From NCBI GenBank assembly GCA_947650005.1, contig CANSTU010000035.1:1-35170 (forward strand): DNA of 35,170 nucleotides. The letters run 5' to 3'. The notes below the pieces were generated by a model, which saw only the letters and a list, made by a program, of their open reading frames with translations, was not told where the DNA came from and did not search any database. Positions 8,379 through 16,614 of the stretch are shown piece by piece; position 1 is the stretch's first letter, and the number at the start of each line of letters is the position of its first letter. The translations under genes were made by a program, and so were the position numbers. Origin of the DNA: an uncultured Lachnospiraceae bacterium (lineage in GTDB: Bacteria > Bacillota > Clostridia > Lachnospirales > Lachnospiraceae).

Positions 8379-8463
8379 GGAAAGCCCTATCCTGCGTCTG
8401 ACAGAAGGGTGCAGGAGGTGAAGCAGGCTTTAGACGATGGGAAGAAGATGCGAGGGTGTCCAA

Positions 8464-10434
8464 ATGGGAGAGATCGGGATCGTTCTTGAAGACGGAACCA
8501 AAATGTGGGAAATCCGGGTGAGACAGGGAGAATCCCTGATGCAGGCAATGCGTCGGGAAGGCTTCCTGGCGAACGCCGTCTGCGGAGGAAACGGCAGATG
8601 CGGCAAATGCGGGGTTTTGGTGCGTGAAGGAAACGCCTCGGTTTCTGCCAAAGATCGGCAGTTTTTCCAAAAGAAAGAGCTGGAAGACGGTTGGCGGCTG
8701 GCCTGCACGCTGTTCCCTGCGGAACAACTGCGCCTGTCCTGGAGGCAGCCGGAGAGCCAAACCTTTGAAATCCTGGCGGAATTTCATGGAAACGAAGCAA
8801 AGAAAAGAGAACAAAATACAGACGGCGATCCGCATCCGGACGGGAAAACGGGCACGTATCGAACGGAACGCTTCCCCGCAGACGGCGATCCGCATCCGGA
8901 CGGGAAAACGGGCACGTATCGAATGGAACGCTTCCCCGCAGACAGCGATCTGCAGTCGGACGGGAAAACGGACGCGTATCGAGCGGAGCGCTTCCCCGCG
9001 GGTGGCGGCCTAGGGCCGGAGGGAAAAATGAGCGCGCGCGGGGAGGATCGTCTTCCCAGCGCTGGCAGCGGCCTACAGCCGGACGAAAAGACGGGCACGT
9101 TCTGCGTTGCGGTGGATATCGGGACGACCACCCTGGCCCTGGCTTTGTTGGAGGAAGGCGGGAAGACTGCGAACGGCGGCAAAAACCAGTCCGAAAGCCC
9201 TCTGCATGCGGTCACGCTTCTGAACAGCCAGAGGAGCTATGGAGCGGATGTGATCTCAAGGATACAACAATCCGTAGCTGGACAGGGACGGGCCCTGCAG
9301 ACATGCATTCAAAGGGACTTACGGCAGGGGCTTGGCCAGCTGACTGAAGAATATGGGATTGTTCTGGATGCGGTGCGCCGAATTGCAATTAGCGCCAATA
9401 CGGCCATGCTTCATCTGCTGATGGGATATGAATGCGATACCCTGGGGGTATATCCCTTCACCCCAGTAAATGTGGACAGGATCCAGGCGAATGGAGGGCT
9501 TCTGGAGGGAAATGGGGCATATGCGGGAAAGGAGACGTCTTCCAAAGGGAAAGCAGCCCTCGAAAATGACGTCCGTCCGGAGTTAGTGAAACAGACGGAG
9601 AATGGGCAGGAGAAGCATTCCATATCCTGGGAAAAAATAAAAGTGGATCTCCTTCCGGGAGTTTCCACCTTCGTGGGTGCGGATATCGTGGCGGGTATGT
9701 CGGCCTGTGGTTTTGGGGAGTCCGAAGAAGTCTGCCTTTTGGTGGATTTAGGGACCAATGGGGAAATGGCTTTGGGAAATCGGGAACGGATCCTGGTGGC
9801 TTCCACGGCTGCGGGCCCTGCTTTTGAAGGCGGGAACATTGCCTGGGGGATTGGAAGCGTGCGGGGCGCCATCTGTTCCGTGATCATAGAGGGAGGCAGG
9901 GCGGCGGTGCGCACCATACAGGATGCCCCGCCTGTGGGAATCTGCGGCACCGGCGTGGTGGAAACGACGGCGGAGCTTCTTCGCACTGGCCTGTTGGATG
10001 AAACGGGACTGCTGGCGGAGGCCTATTTTGAAGAAGGATTTCCCTTGGCCAGGACGGCGGAGGGAAAACAGATCTCGTTCACGCAAAAGGATGTGAGAGA
10101 GTTCCAATTGGCGAAAGCCGCCGTCCGCGCCGGAATCGAAACGCTGCTCGCGCGCTATGGGATCAGCGCAAAACAGGTGGTTCGCATCTACCTGGCCGGC
10201 GGATTCGGCTATCGCCTGGATTGGCGGAAAGCCATGGCGATCGGGATGCTGCCGGACGGATTTTCAGGCCGCATCCATGCCGTAGGTAACGCCGCTCTGG
10301 CAGGAACGGCAGGCTACCTACAAAGCAAAAAGGGTGAAGAAAGCGCCCTGTTTCTGCCTGGAATCTGCGAAGAAGTGCCGCTGGCTACGGACGCTTGTTT
10401 CAATGAACTCTATTTGCAGCATATGATGTTTTGA
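8464..10434 (+). CDS. 2Fe-2S ferredoxin/ASKHA protein (RACo-like, DUF4445)
   Basis: A 656-residue protein in the style of reductive activators of corrinoid proteins (RACo/RamA-like), which use ATP to reduce inactive Co(II) corrinoid methyl carriers. Residues 1-100 are a plant-type 2Fe-2S ferredoxin domain with cysteines at 40, 46, 49 and 81 (CGGNGRCGKC, then LACTLFP). From about 216 comes the ASKHA-fold domain, with VAVDIGTTTLALAL as phosphate loop 1, LLVDLGTNGEMALG as a second loop and YLAGGFGYRLD near the C-terminus. Residues 120 to about 213, the linker, consist of 20-residue repeats (see repeat entry). The start at 8464 has GAGGG at suitable distance; ATG 8437 is an alternative adding nine residues. 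No corrinoid protein or methyltransferase is nearby, so the partner is encoded elsewhere. A strong terminator follows at 10529. Confidence 0.85.
   Translation: MGEIGIVLEDGTKMWEIRVRQGESLMQAMRREGFLANAVCGGNGRCGKCGVLVREGNASVSAKDRQFFQKKELEDGWRLACTLFPAEQLRLSWRQPESQTFEILAEFHGNEAKKREQNTDGDPHPDGKTGTYRTERFPADGDPHPDGKTGTYRMERFPADSDLQSDGKTDAYRAERFPAGGGLGPEGKMSARGEDRLPSAGSGLQPDEKTGTFCVAVDIGTTTLALALLEEGGKTANGGKNQSESPLHAVTLLNSQRSYGADVISRIQQSVAGQGRALQTCIQRDLRQGLGQLTEEYGIVLDAVRRIAISANTAMLHLLMGYECDTLGVYPFTPVNVDRIQANGGLLEGNGAYAGKETSSKGKAALENDVRPELVKQTENGQEKHSISWEKIKVDLLPGVSTFVGADIVAGMSACGFGESEEVCLLVDLGTNGEMALGNRERILVASTAAGPAFEGGNIAWGIGSVRGAICSVIIEGGRAAVRTIQDAPPVGICGTGVVETTAELLRTGLLDETGLLAEAYFEEGFPLARTAEGKQISFTQKDVREFQLAKAAVRAGIETLLARYGISAKQVVRIYLAGGFGYRLDWRKAMAIGMLPDGFSGRIHAVGNAALAGTAGYLQSKKGEESALFLPGICEEVPLATDACFNELYLQHMMF
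8821..9105 (+). repeat. In-frame 60-bp minisatellite inside the ferredoxin/ASKHA gene
   Basis: Units begin at 8821, 8881, 8941, 9001 and (partial) about 9061. The first two units differ at a single base; the third is clearly diverged and the fourth strongly so. Each encodes 20 residues of the type DGDPHPDGKTGTYR followed by ERFPA, rich in Asp, Gly, Lys and Arg and lacking hydrophobic core residues. Because the period is a multiple of three, changes in copy number keep the frame and only lengthen or shorten the linker. The gradient of divergence suggests recent duplication at the left end. Confidence 0.93.
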
Positions 10435-10528
10435 ATAAGCTGCGGCCGATATCGTGGAAGCAGCAGGCTTTCCGGGCGTTTTCGCGGTTGGCGGGGAATC
10501 CTATCATGTCTAGGCATTTGCCATACAG

Positions 10529-10563
10529 GGAAGGGCAGCTATTGCTGCCTTTCCTTTATTTTT
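10529..10563 (+). terminator. Rho-independent terminator of the ferredoxin/ASKHA gene
   Basis: GGAAGGGCAGC pairs with GCTGCCTTTCC around a TATT loop (one G-U pair), followed by TTTATTTTT. The 3' arm overlaps the last codons of the convergent DUF3021 gene, whose stop codon at 10539-10541 lies in the stem. Confidence 0.9.
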
Positions 10564-10964
10564 GCATTGATTGTGTTCGCTACCCTTTTATTGTAAAGCA
10601 GAAAACAGCCCCAGATGGCAAATGCGATGGCGAGCATTCCCAGGATGACGAGCGCGGTGACAACCGGCCCCAGGGAAAGCGGAATCCAGCCCACGAGGAA
10701 GGAGACGAGGAGCATGAGGACATTGCCGCATCCGAGATGAATCAGGGATGCGGCCGGGAGGGAAAAACGTTCGTCCGTATAGATGAAGGTGGGGATCGAA
10801 TAACCCATGCCCACCACCATGCCACCTAGAGCCATGCGGGTATAGGACCAGCTTGACAGCTCAAAAGACCCTCTGTTTAGAATGTCAAATACAATGCCGA
10901 ACAGGGTGAACAGGGTACATCCGATAGTGATGCCTTGAAGCGCATTTTGCAATATTTTTTTCAT
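10539..10964 (-). CDS. DUF3021 family membrane protein
   Basis: A 141-residue protein with four hydrophobic segments (about residues 9-28, 41-60, 70-92 and 97-122) and a basic C-terminal tail (KERQQ). Length, topology and the SWSYTRMALGGMVVGMGYSIPTFIY segment fit DUF3021. Members of this family are usually encoded next to a LytTR DNA-binding protein, as here, and are thought to modulate that regulator from the membrane; the mechanism is not established. The gene starts 98 bp after the LytTR gene and is preceded by AAGGAAGA. Both genes should form one minus-strand operon. Confidence 0.87.
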   Translation of the reverse strand: MKKILQNALQGITIGCTLFTLFGIVFDILNRGSFELSSWSYTRMALGGMVVGMGYSIPTFIYTDERFSLPAASLIHLGCGNVLMLLVSFLVGWIPLSLGPVVTALVILGMLAIAFAIWGCFLLYNKRVANTINAKIKERQQ

Positions 10965-11062
10965 TATATTCTTCCTTTCTGCCGTCGCATGCGGCTATCG
11001 TTTCTTTAAAACCGGGGATGGATCGCCTATTTTCATGCAGCCGGTTTCGTGGGGGGTGTTGG

Positions 11063-11497
11063 TCATATTCCTAGATATTTTTTGAATACGGGCAGATATT
11101 TCCTGGAAATATAGTCTTTACAGCCGTTTTTCAGGCGAAGATGCATCATGCCGTTGAAGGACGGCTCTACGCTGTGGATGAAGCTGAGATTGATCAACGT
11201 GGATTTGGAGATGCGCATGAATCCTCCGCCCAGCTGTTCTTCAAAGGAATAGAGCCTTCTGCCAGACAGATACTGTTTTTCTTTTGTGTATACAACGGCC
11301 TGTTCGCGTTCAATGCGGATCATGTAGATTTCCTGGGGATGCAGGACTGTGATGCGTTCGCCGTCCATGGCGGTAACTACGTTTTCACCGGAGCCTAATA
11401 AATCGGCAGCCCGGCGGATCTGCTCGGTAATGCGATTGGTATAGATGACCGCATAGGGCTGTGCGGCTTCTTCCGAAAGCCGAATTTCTACTTTCAT
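11063..11497 (-). CDS. LytTR-domain DNA-binding regulator
   Basis: A 144-residue regulator made of a short N-terminal segment (KVEIRLSEEAAQPYAVIYTN) and a C-terminal LytTR domain (about 45-144). Visible domain marks are LHPQEIYMIRIEREQAVVYT, RRLYSFEEQL, FMRISKSTLINLSFI and the C-terminal ISRKYLPVFKKYLG. It has no response-regulator receiver domain, which is typical of the LytTR proteins paired with DUF3021. The start at 11497 follows AGGAGG by about nine bases; the longer reading to 11548 adds a non-homologous extension. Such pairs usually autoregulate; I could not define a direct-repeat LytTR site by eye in the upstream region. Confidence 0.9.
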   Translation of the reverse strand: MKVEIRLSEEAAQPYAVIYTNRITEQIRRAADLLGSGENVVTAMDGERITVLHPQEIYMIRIEREQAVVYTKEKQYLSGRRLYSFEEQLGGGFMRISKSTLINLSFIHSVEPSFNGMMHLRLKNGCKDYISRKYLPVFKKYLGI

Positions 11498-11731
11498 ACC
11501 CTGCTTTTCCTCCTTTCTTGATGTATAACAAAGGGGCCGTCGGACCATTCATACCTTTGCCAAATCCTTAATGATTACGACAGATAGGTGAACAGCCTTT
11601 TGCCGTATCCGATTAAATTTATCATACATGAAGCGGATGAATAAAACAGGGAAATTGGGATGAGTGGCCGGATTTTTTTGGTGAAATGCATTGAATTTTT
11701 TTGAGGATACATAAGGGGGGTACGCAAAAAG

Positions 11732-11781
11732 CCAGACAGGATATCAATGGAGTAGGATCCCATTGGGAGTGTCTGGTTTTT
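11732..11781. terminator. Terminator-like hairpin between divergent genes
   Basis: CCAGACA (11732-11738) pairs with TGTCTGG (11770-11776), flanked by AAAAAG on the left and TTTTT on the right, so it could terminate transcription in either direction. The loop contains an inner hairpin (CAATGG with CCATTG). No gene ends nearby on either strand. It may be an attenuator in a long LytTR leader or the trace of a lost gene. Confidence 0.6.
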
Positions 11782-11985
11782 GATATCTTAAAAAGAAAAA
11801 TTGAATGCGGAATACTGATAAAAAGGATGGATCACGTGACGGGCAAGCTCTGATTCCCTTTCACAGAATGGTTTCATGCGATAAGACGGAGGCGCGCTGT
11901 AAGATTATGTTTCTGGAGGAATAGGGATAAAGTAAACAAAAACAAGTACAGATTTTAGGAATAGTAGTAAAAAGTCACAACTGAA

Positions 11986-12030
11986 TTGACGGATTGCGCT
12001 CCCGATGATAAACTTTTGATAACGTTTTGA
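11986..12030 (+). promoter_or_regulatory. Sigma-A promoter with cre-like operator
   Basis: TTGACG (11986-11991), a 17-bp spacer and TAAACT (12009-12014) form a sigma-A-type promoter. TGATAACGTTTTGA at 12017-12030 matches the catabolite-responsive element consensus TGWNANCGNTNWCA at 13 of 14 positions. It sits right after the -10 box, where CcpA binding would block initiation or elongation. The next gene is the GPH sugar transporter, fitting catabolite repression. Confidence 0.75.
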
Positions 12031-12121
12031 TGAGAATGCATAATTGTGAAGGAAGGGAATTATGGCATTCTGCCCGGAGGGGAACAAAACATTAATTTTT
12101 TTATGTGGAAGGAGATATACT

Positions 12122-13603
12122 ATGGCAAGTGACATCTCAAAGTACCAAAAAGGAGACGGTATTCATAGCGTTCCTCTGTGGAGGATCGGGGGATTTGCGC
12201 TGAACAATACTGCGACGAATTTTTACCTGTTCATGATGGGATATGTTGCCTACTATCTGACCGGATTCGTGGGAGTGGCGGTGGTGACAGCCTCCAGCTT
12301 TTCCATGGTGATGCGGATCTGGGACGGCGTTACCGACCCCTTCATCGGTTTTGTCGTTGATAAGACGAACGGGAAGTTCGGTAAGAACCGCCCGTTTATG
12401 GTGATCGGGCAAGCTATCCTCTGTGTGACCAGCTTTATTCTATTCCATGTGACCCATCTGCTTCCGGAGAATACGACCGTACGTTTTGCCTTTTTCATCG
12501 TAGTCTCAATGCTTTATTACGTGGGTTACACCTTCCAGTGCGTGGTGACCAAGTCGGCTCAAAGCTGTCTGACCAATGATCCCAAGCAGAGGCCTCTTTT
12601 TGCAGTTTTTGATGCCACCTATAATACGCTTCTTTTTACCATCATGGGCATTGTGTCCTCCAAGCTGGCTGTTAAATACGGGACGATGTATGATGCTGGG
12701 CTTTTCCATGAAATGTGGGTGCTGGTTGCAGTATGCAGCGCCATTTTCACAGCGATTGCAGTAATCTCCATTGCGCCCAAGGATCGCAGTGAGTTCTTTG
12801 GAACCGGCAAGCCTGTCCTGGTTACTTTGAAGGATTATTGGGATACGCTGAAGCACAACCGTGCTATTCAGATGCTGGTGGTGGCGGCTTCCACGGATAA
12901 GCTGGCAGGCAGCGCCAAGACCAGCGCGGTGACCATCGTTATGTTCGGCGTTGTAGCAGGTAACTATGGACTGTATGGCGCAATCAATGGATTCGTTACC
13001 GTTCCTACAGTGATCCTCACCGTGGTGGTTATCAGTACTCTGGCGACTACGCTGGGACAGAGAAAGGGAATGATCATAGGTTCCATTGGAGGCATTGCCA
13101 CCAGTATATTGCTGATCTTCCTCTGGATGTTTGGAAATCCTACCAGCATTACGGGCGCGGACGGAAATCTGGCGTTTGGCTTCTTTACCATTGCTTATAT
13201 CGTGCTGGCAGTCATTAACGGCGGTTTCAACAACCTGTCCGGAAATATTGTTATCCCTATGACGGCGGATTGCGCTGATTATGAAGTTTATCGTACCGGA
13301 AAATACGTGCCCGGTATGATGGGAACTCTGTTCAGTTTCGTTGACAAGATCATCTCCTCCCTTGCACCTATGATCGCTGGTCTGATGTTTGCGGCCATCG
13401 GCTTTAAGGATGCACTGCCGGATATGAATACGCCATATAGCACAGCGCTTCTTTACACAGGGCTTTTCCTGATGTATGGTATGATCATCCTGGGCCAGCT
13501 GTGTAACCTGGTTGCTATGAAATTCTATCCGCTGACAAAAGAAAAGATGGAAGAGATTCGTGTTGAGATCGCGGCCATTAAAGCAAAGGCTATGCAGGAA
13601 TAA
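12122..13603 (+). CDS. GPH-family sugar:cation symporter (MFS)
   Basis: A 493-residue integral membrane protein with about 12 membrane segments. The glycoside-pentoside-hexuronide symporter signature is clear near residues 70-105: RIWDGVTDPFIGFVVDKTNG, then KFGKNRPFM. These carriers import sugars or glycosides with sodium or protons; the group includes melibiose (MelB), lactose and glucuronide (GusB) carriers. The substrate cannot be read directly, but the downstream glycoside hydrolases and UxuA/UxuB make a beta-glycoside or glucuronide plausible. The start at 12122 has GGAAGGAG seven bases upstream; a longer reading from 12062 lacks homology. A terminator follows at 13722, so this gene may be transcribed alone with some read-through. 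Confidence 0.92.
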   Translation: MASDISKYQKGDGIHSVPLWRIGGFALNNTATNFYLFMMGYVAYYLTGFVGVAVVTASSFSMVMRIWDGVTDPFIGFVVDKTNGKFGKNRPFMVIGQAILCVTSFILFHVTHLLPENTTVRFAFFIVVSMLYYVGYTFQCVVTKSAQSCLTNDPKQRPLFAVFDATYNTLLFTIMGIVSSKLAVKYGTMYDAGLFHEMWVLVAVCSAIFTAIAVISIAPKDRSEFFGTGKPVLVTLKDYWDTLKHNRAIQMLVVAASTDKLAGSAKTSAVTIVMFGVVAGNYGLYGAINGFVTVPTVILTVVVISTLATTLGQRKGMIIGSIGGIATSILLIFLWMFGNPTSITGADGNLAFGFFTIAYIVLAVINGGFNNLSGNIVIPMTADCADYEVYRTGKYVPGMMGTLFSFVDKIISSLAPMIAGLMFAAIGFKDALPDMNTPYSTALLYTGLFLMYGMIILGQLCNLVAMKFYPLTKEKMEEIRVEIAAIKAKAMQE

Positions 13604-13721
13604 AAAGACAGGGAATGGAAATGCTCTGATGGAAGGGATCCTTCTTGAAAGATATAACAAAAGATGATCCTTCCATAAGCAATAGGAACGATCCAGGAAC
13701 TGTACATAACTGGACAATAGA

Positions 13722-13754
13722 AAACGGGCGCGGAGCGATTCAGCGCCCGTTTTT
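13722..13754 (+). terminator. Rho-independent terminator after the GPH transporter
   Basis: AAACGGGCGC pairs perfectly with GCGCCCGTTT over 10 bp with an 11-base loop, followed by a short T run. It separates the transporter gene from the TM2 gene 30 bp further on. Confidence 0.88.
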
Positions 13755-13784
13755 CAGAGGAATTCTTCAGAAAAGAGAAATGAC

Positions 13785-14153
13785 ATGGGAAGACCGGACA
13801 GAAAAAAAGGAGATGCGGATATCAGTGAGTTCATCGCTCTTCAACAGGAATTGAGCGATGTGAAGAAGAAGTACGGGATTGAAGAGAAGGAAGGCAGGCT
13901 TTCCAAGCTGATCTCTTCTTTTTTTGAAAGACGGGAAAACAGGCAGAAAATACAAATTTCCAGGAAGAAATATCTTCTGCTGGCGGTGTTCACCGGATGG
14001 TTTGGCGGCCACCGTTTCTATGCGAAGCATTATCCCACGGCTGTTCTGTATCTGGTATTGTTCTGGAGCGGTTTTCCATTGGCCATGACCATTATTGACC
14101 TGCTCGTTGCCATCCCCATGCAAGCGGATGAAGAGGGTATGATCTGGCTATAA
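13785..14153 (+). CDS. TM2 domain membrane protein
   Basis: A small 122-residue protein. Residues 1-60 are charged and probably helical (LQQELSDVKKKYGIEEKE). Residues about 64-112 form a TM2 domain: two membrane helices flanking a short turn, with the typical KKYLLLAVFTGWFGGHRFY and a second helix ending in IIDLLVAIP. TM2 proteins have no established biochemical role in bacteria. It begins 30 bp after a terminator with only a weak ribosome binding site (AAAAGAG), and I see no promoter of its own, so expression may depend on read-through. It is 62 bp upstream of the GH2 gene and may share its transcript. Confidence 0.8.
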   Translation: MGRPDRKKGDADISEFIALQQELSDVKKKYGIEEKEGRLSKLISSFFERRENRQKIQISRKKYLLLAVFTGWFGGHRFYAKHYPTAVLYLVLFWSGFPLAMTIIDLLVAIPMQADEEGMIWL

Positions 14154-14215
14154 AAGACCGCCAAAGGCGCATGGATGGAAATGTGTTTAATATGAATCGG
14201 AAAGGACAATAAAGT

Positions 14216-16483
14216 ATGCGTAAGGTAATTGAATTAAACAGAGGCTGGCAGTTTATCCAGAAGGATGTGGGGCTTCCCGCAGCTATGCCGCAGGATTGGC
14301 AGAAGGTAGATCTGCCCCATTCCTGGAACGCGGTAGATGGCCAGGGGGGAAGCAAGCAATTTAACAGGGGGAAATACTGGTACGCTAAGACCTTCGAGGC
14401 GCCCAAGCAGCCGCTCCCTGGAGGAAGGGTATATGTGGAGATCCTGGCAGCAGGCCAGCAGGCTTCCGTATATGTGAACGGCACGGAGGTAGCCTATCAT
14501 GAAGGCGGTTATTCTGCCTTCCGCGCAGACGTGACTGATCTATGCAAAGACGGAGAGGAAAATCTTCTCGTGGTGGCGTGCAGCAATGAGCACAAGGAAA
14601 ATGTCTATCCCCAGGCGGCGGATTTCACCTTTTATGGCGGCCTGTATCGCGGGGTAAACCTGATCAGCGTGCCGGAAGCGCATTTTGACCTGGATTATTA
14701 CGGCGGCCCCGGCCTGCAGGTTACGCCGAAGCCCTGTGACTGCGGCGGCGCTTCCTTTGAGATCAAAAGCTGGGTGACCAATGCGGATGAAAACTTTACC
14801 GTTCTCTATTCCATACGTGACGCGGAGGGGAATGAGGTGGCATCGGCCTGCCGTCCCGCTGACTGTCCGGATGTGACGCTGTTTGTTCCGGATGCCATCA
14901 AATGGGAGATCGATGATCCCTATTTGTATACGGTTACCGCCATCCTGCAGCGCCGCAACGAGGCCTATGACGAAGTGAGCGCCAGAGTGGGCGTGCGCAG
15001 CTTTTCCTGCGATCCTCAGGAGGGTTTCATCATCAACGGCGTGAAGACGCCCCTACGCGGTGTGAGCCGCCATCAGGATAAGCTTTACAAAGGCAATGCG
15101 CTGTCCAAAGAAGACCATTACGAAGACGCCCGTTTAATCAAGGAACTGGGCGCTAATACCATCCGTCTGGCCCATTATCAGCATAATCAGTATTTCTATG
15201 ATGCCTGCGACGAAATGGGCTTTGTAGTGTGGGCGGAAATTCCTTTCATCAGCGTGATGAACAAGGATCCCAAGGCCCATGAGAACTGTATCAGCCAGAT
15301 GAAGGAGCTGATCATCCAGAATTATAATCATCCTTCCATCTGTTTCTGGGGAATTTCCAACGAGATTCTGATCGGAGGTATTTCCGAACAGTTGGTGGAA
15401 AACCATAAAGAACTGAATGCCCTGGTGAAAGAACTGGATTCCACCCGCCTTACCACCATCGCCCATGTGAGCATGACTCCCATCGACGGGCCCATGCACA
15501 AGATCACGGATGTGGAAAGTTATAACCATTATTTCGGCTGGTACGGCGGAAAGATGGAGGATAACGGACCCTGGTTCGACCATTTCCATGAAGTGCATCC
15601 CGATATCTGTCTGGGACTGTCTGAATACGGCTGTGAGGGCATCGTCACCTATCACGGGCCGAACCCGGCCTGCAAGGACTACAGCGAGGAATATCAGGCT
15701 CTCTACCATGAGCATTTGGCCAAAGTATTGGATGAAAGACCCTGGATGTGGTCCAGCCATGTATGGAACATGTTCGATTTCGGCTGCGGAGCCCGGGACG
15801 AGGGCGGCGTGCGGGGACGCAACAATAAAGGCCTCATGACGATCGATCGTAAAACAAAGAAGGATAGTTATTTCATTTATAAGGCATACTGGAATAAGGA
15901 GCCCATGGTTCATCTGTGCGGAAAGCGTTATGCCCAACGCGCCGGGGAGACCACGCAAATCCGCGTGTATTCCAATCAGCCTTCCGTAACCCTGTATCTG
16001 AACGGAAAAGAAGCCGGCTGCCTGGAAGGGGATAAGGTATTCGTGTTTACGGTGGCTCTGGCAGAAGGCTTTAACACGATTTTGGCCAAAGCAGGAGAGG
16101 TAAAAGATTCCATGACGATCGAAAAAGTGGAAAAGGAACCTGCGATCTATGTGCTGCCCGAAGTGAACGAGCGGGCGGAAGGCGTGGCCAACTGGTTTAA
16201 GACGGTGGGGGACATGGATCTGAAAGCTCCCATGGAATTCCCGGAGGGTATGTACTCCATTAACGATTCCATGGATGAGATTTCCCGTGATCCGGAAGCG
16301 ATGGAGATCGTGGCAACGGCCATCAAGCTCACCCTGAATATGAACGTGAAGCCGGGCGAGGGCATGTGGGACATGATGAAGAAGATGAACTTGAGATCAG
16401 CCATTGAAATGGCCGGAACTTTGGCTCCGGAGGGCTTTGCGGAGAGTTTGAATGCGAAGCTGATCAAGATTAAAAAGAAATAA
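14216..16483 (+). CDS. GH2 glycoside hydrolase (beta-galactosidase or beta-glucuronidase type)
   Basis: A 755-residue cytoplasmic retaining glycosidase without a signal peptide. Residues 1-160 are the sugar-binding jelly roll (LNRGWQFIQKD, LPHSWNAVDG, FYGGLYRGV). An immunoglobulin-like domain follows to ~265, then the TIM barrel from ~270 with RGVSRHQD. The acid/base is Glu383 (GISNEI) and the nucleophile is Glu470 (LSEYGCEG). After the barrel comes an NNKGLMTIDRKTKKDS segment and a further beta domain. The last ~100 residues (SINDSMDEISRDPEAMEIVA and onward) look like a small helical add-on. The N-x-K pattern in NNKG aligns with the carboxylate-binding motif of beta-glucuronidases, but similar NxKG segments also occur in related beta-galactosidases, so substrate is undecided. 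UxuA/UxuB downstream make glucuronides worth testing. Confidence 0.9.
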   Translation: MRKVIELNRGWQFIQKDVGLPAAMPQDWQKVDLPHSWNAVDGQGGSKQFNRGKYWYAKTFEAPKQPLPGGRVYVEILAAGQQASVYVNGTEVAYHEGGYSAFRADVTDLCKDGEENLLVVACSNEHKENVYPQAADFTFYGGLYRGVNLISVPEAHFDLDYYGGPGLQVTPKPCDCGGASFEIKSWVTNADENFTVLYSIRDAEGNEVASACRPADCPDVTLFVPDAIKWEIDDPYLYTVTAILQRRNEAYDEVSARVGVRSFSCDPQEGFIINGVKTPLRGVSRHQDKLYKGNALSKEDHYEDARLIKELGANTIRLAHYQHNQYFYDACDEMGFVVWAEIPFISVMNKDPKAHENCISQMKELIIQNYNHPSICFWGISNEILIGGISEQLVENHKELNALVKELDSTRLTTIAHVSMTPIDGPMHKITDVESYNHYFGWYGGKMEDNGPWFDHFHEVHPDICLGLSEYGCEGIVTYHGPNPACKDYSEEYQALYHEHLAKVLDERPWMWSSHVWNMFDFGCGARDEGGVRGRNNKGLMTIDRKTKKDSYFIYKAYWNKEPMVHLCGKRYAQRAGETTQIRVYSNQPSVTLYLNGKEAGCLEGDKVFVFTVALAEGFNTILAKAGEVKDSMTIEKVEKEPAIYVLPEVNERAEGVANWFKTVGDMDLKAPMEFPEGMYSINDSMDEISRDPEAMEIVATAIKLTLNMNVKPGEGMWDMMKKMNLRSAIEMAGTLAPEGFAESLNAKLIKIKKK

Positions 16484-16502
16484 CCCTGCCCTCCTTTCGC
16501 TG

Positions 16503-16572
16503 GGGGACTGTCCGAAAATAAATTTGCGCAATCCGTATCCGGAATCGATAAATTTGTGACAGGACAGTTCCC
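16503..16572. repeat. Short element with near-perfect terminal inverted repeats
   Basis: GGGGACTGTCC (16503-16513) and GGACAGTTCCC (16562-16572) are inverted repeats with a single G/A difference. Inside, ATAAATTTG is repeated directly near both ends. The 70-bp interval lies between the GH2 and second transporter genes. It could be a remnant of a small mobile element or a transcript hairpin; there is no transposase and I could not identify target-site duplications. Confidence 0.5.
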
Positions 16573-16614
16573 GGAAGGCTGCGGCCGGGAAGCGGAAAGG
16601 AGTAAAAGGGAAAT

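Larger units (their letters stand above)
11498..12121. other. Divergent intergenic region, LytTR to GPH transporter
   Basis: About 620 bp with no credible gene. It holds the LytTR upstream region, a two-way terminator-like hairpin at 11732-11781, and the promoter with cre-like site for the transporter at 11986-12030. The rest is A/T-rich without further recognisable structure. Confidence 0.7.

Noticed and set aside
12506-13717. Minus-strand ORF of 403 codons opposite the GPH transporter
   Set aside because: Antisense shadow of the transporter gene and it also runs through the terminator at 13722.
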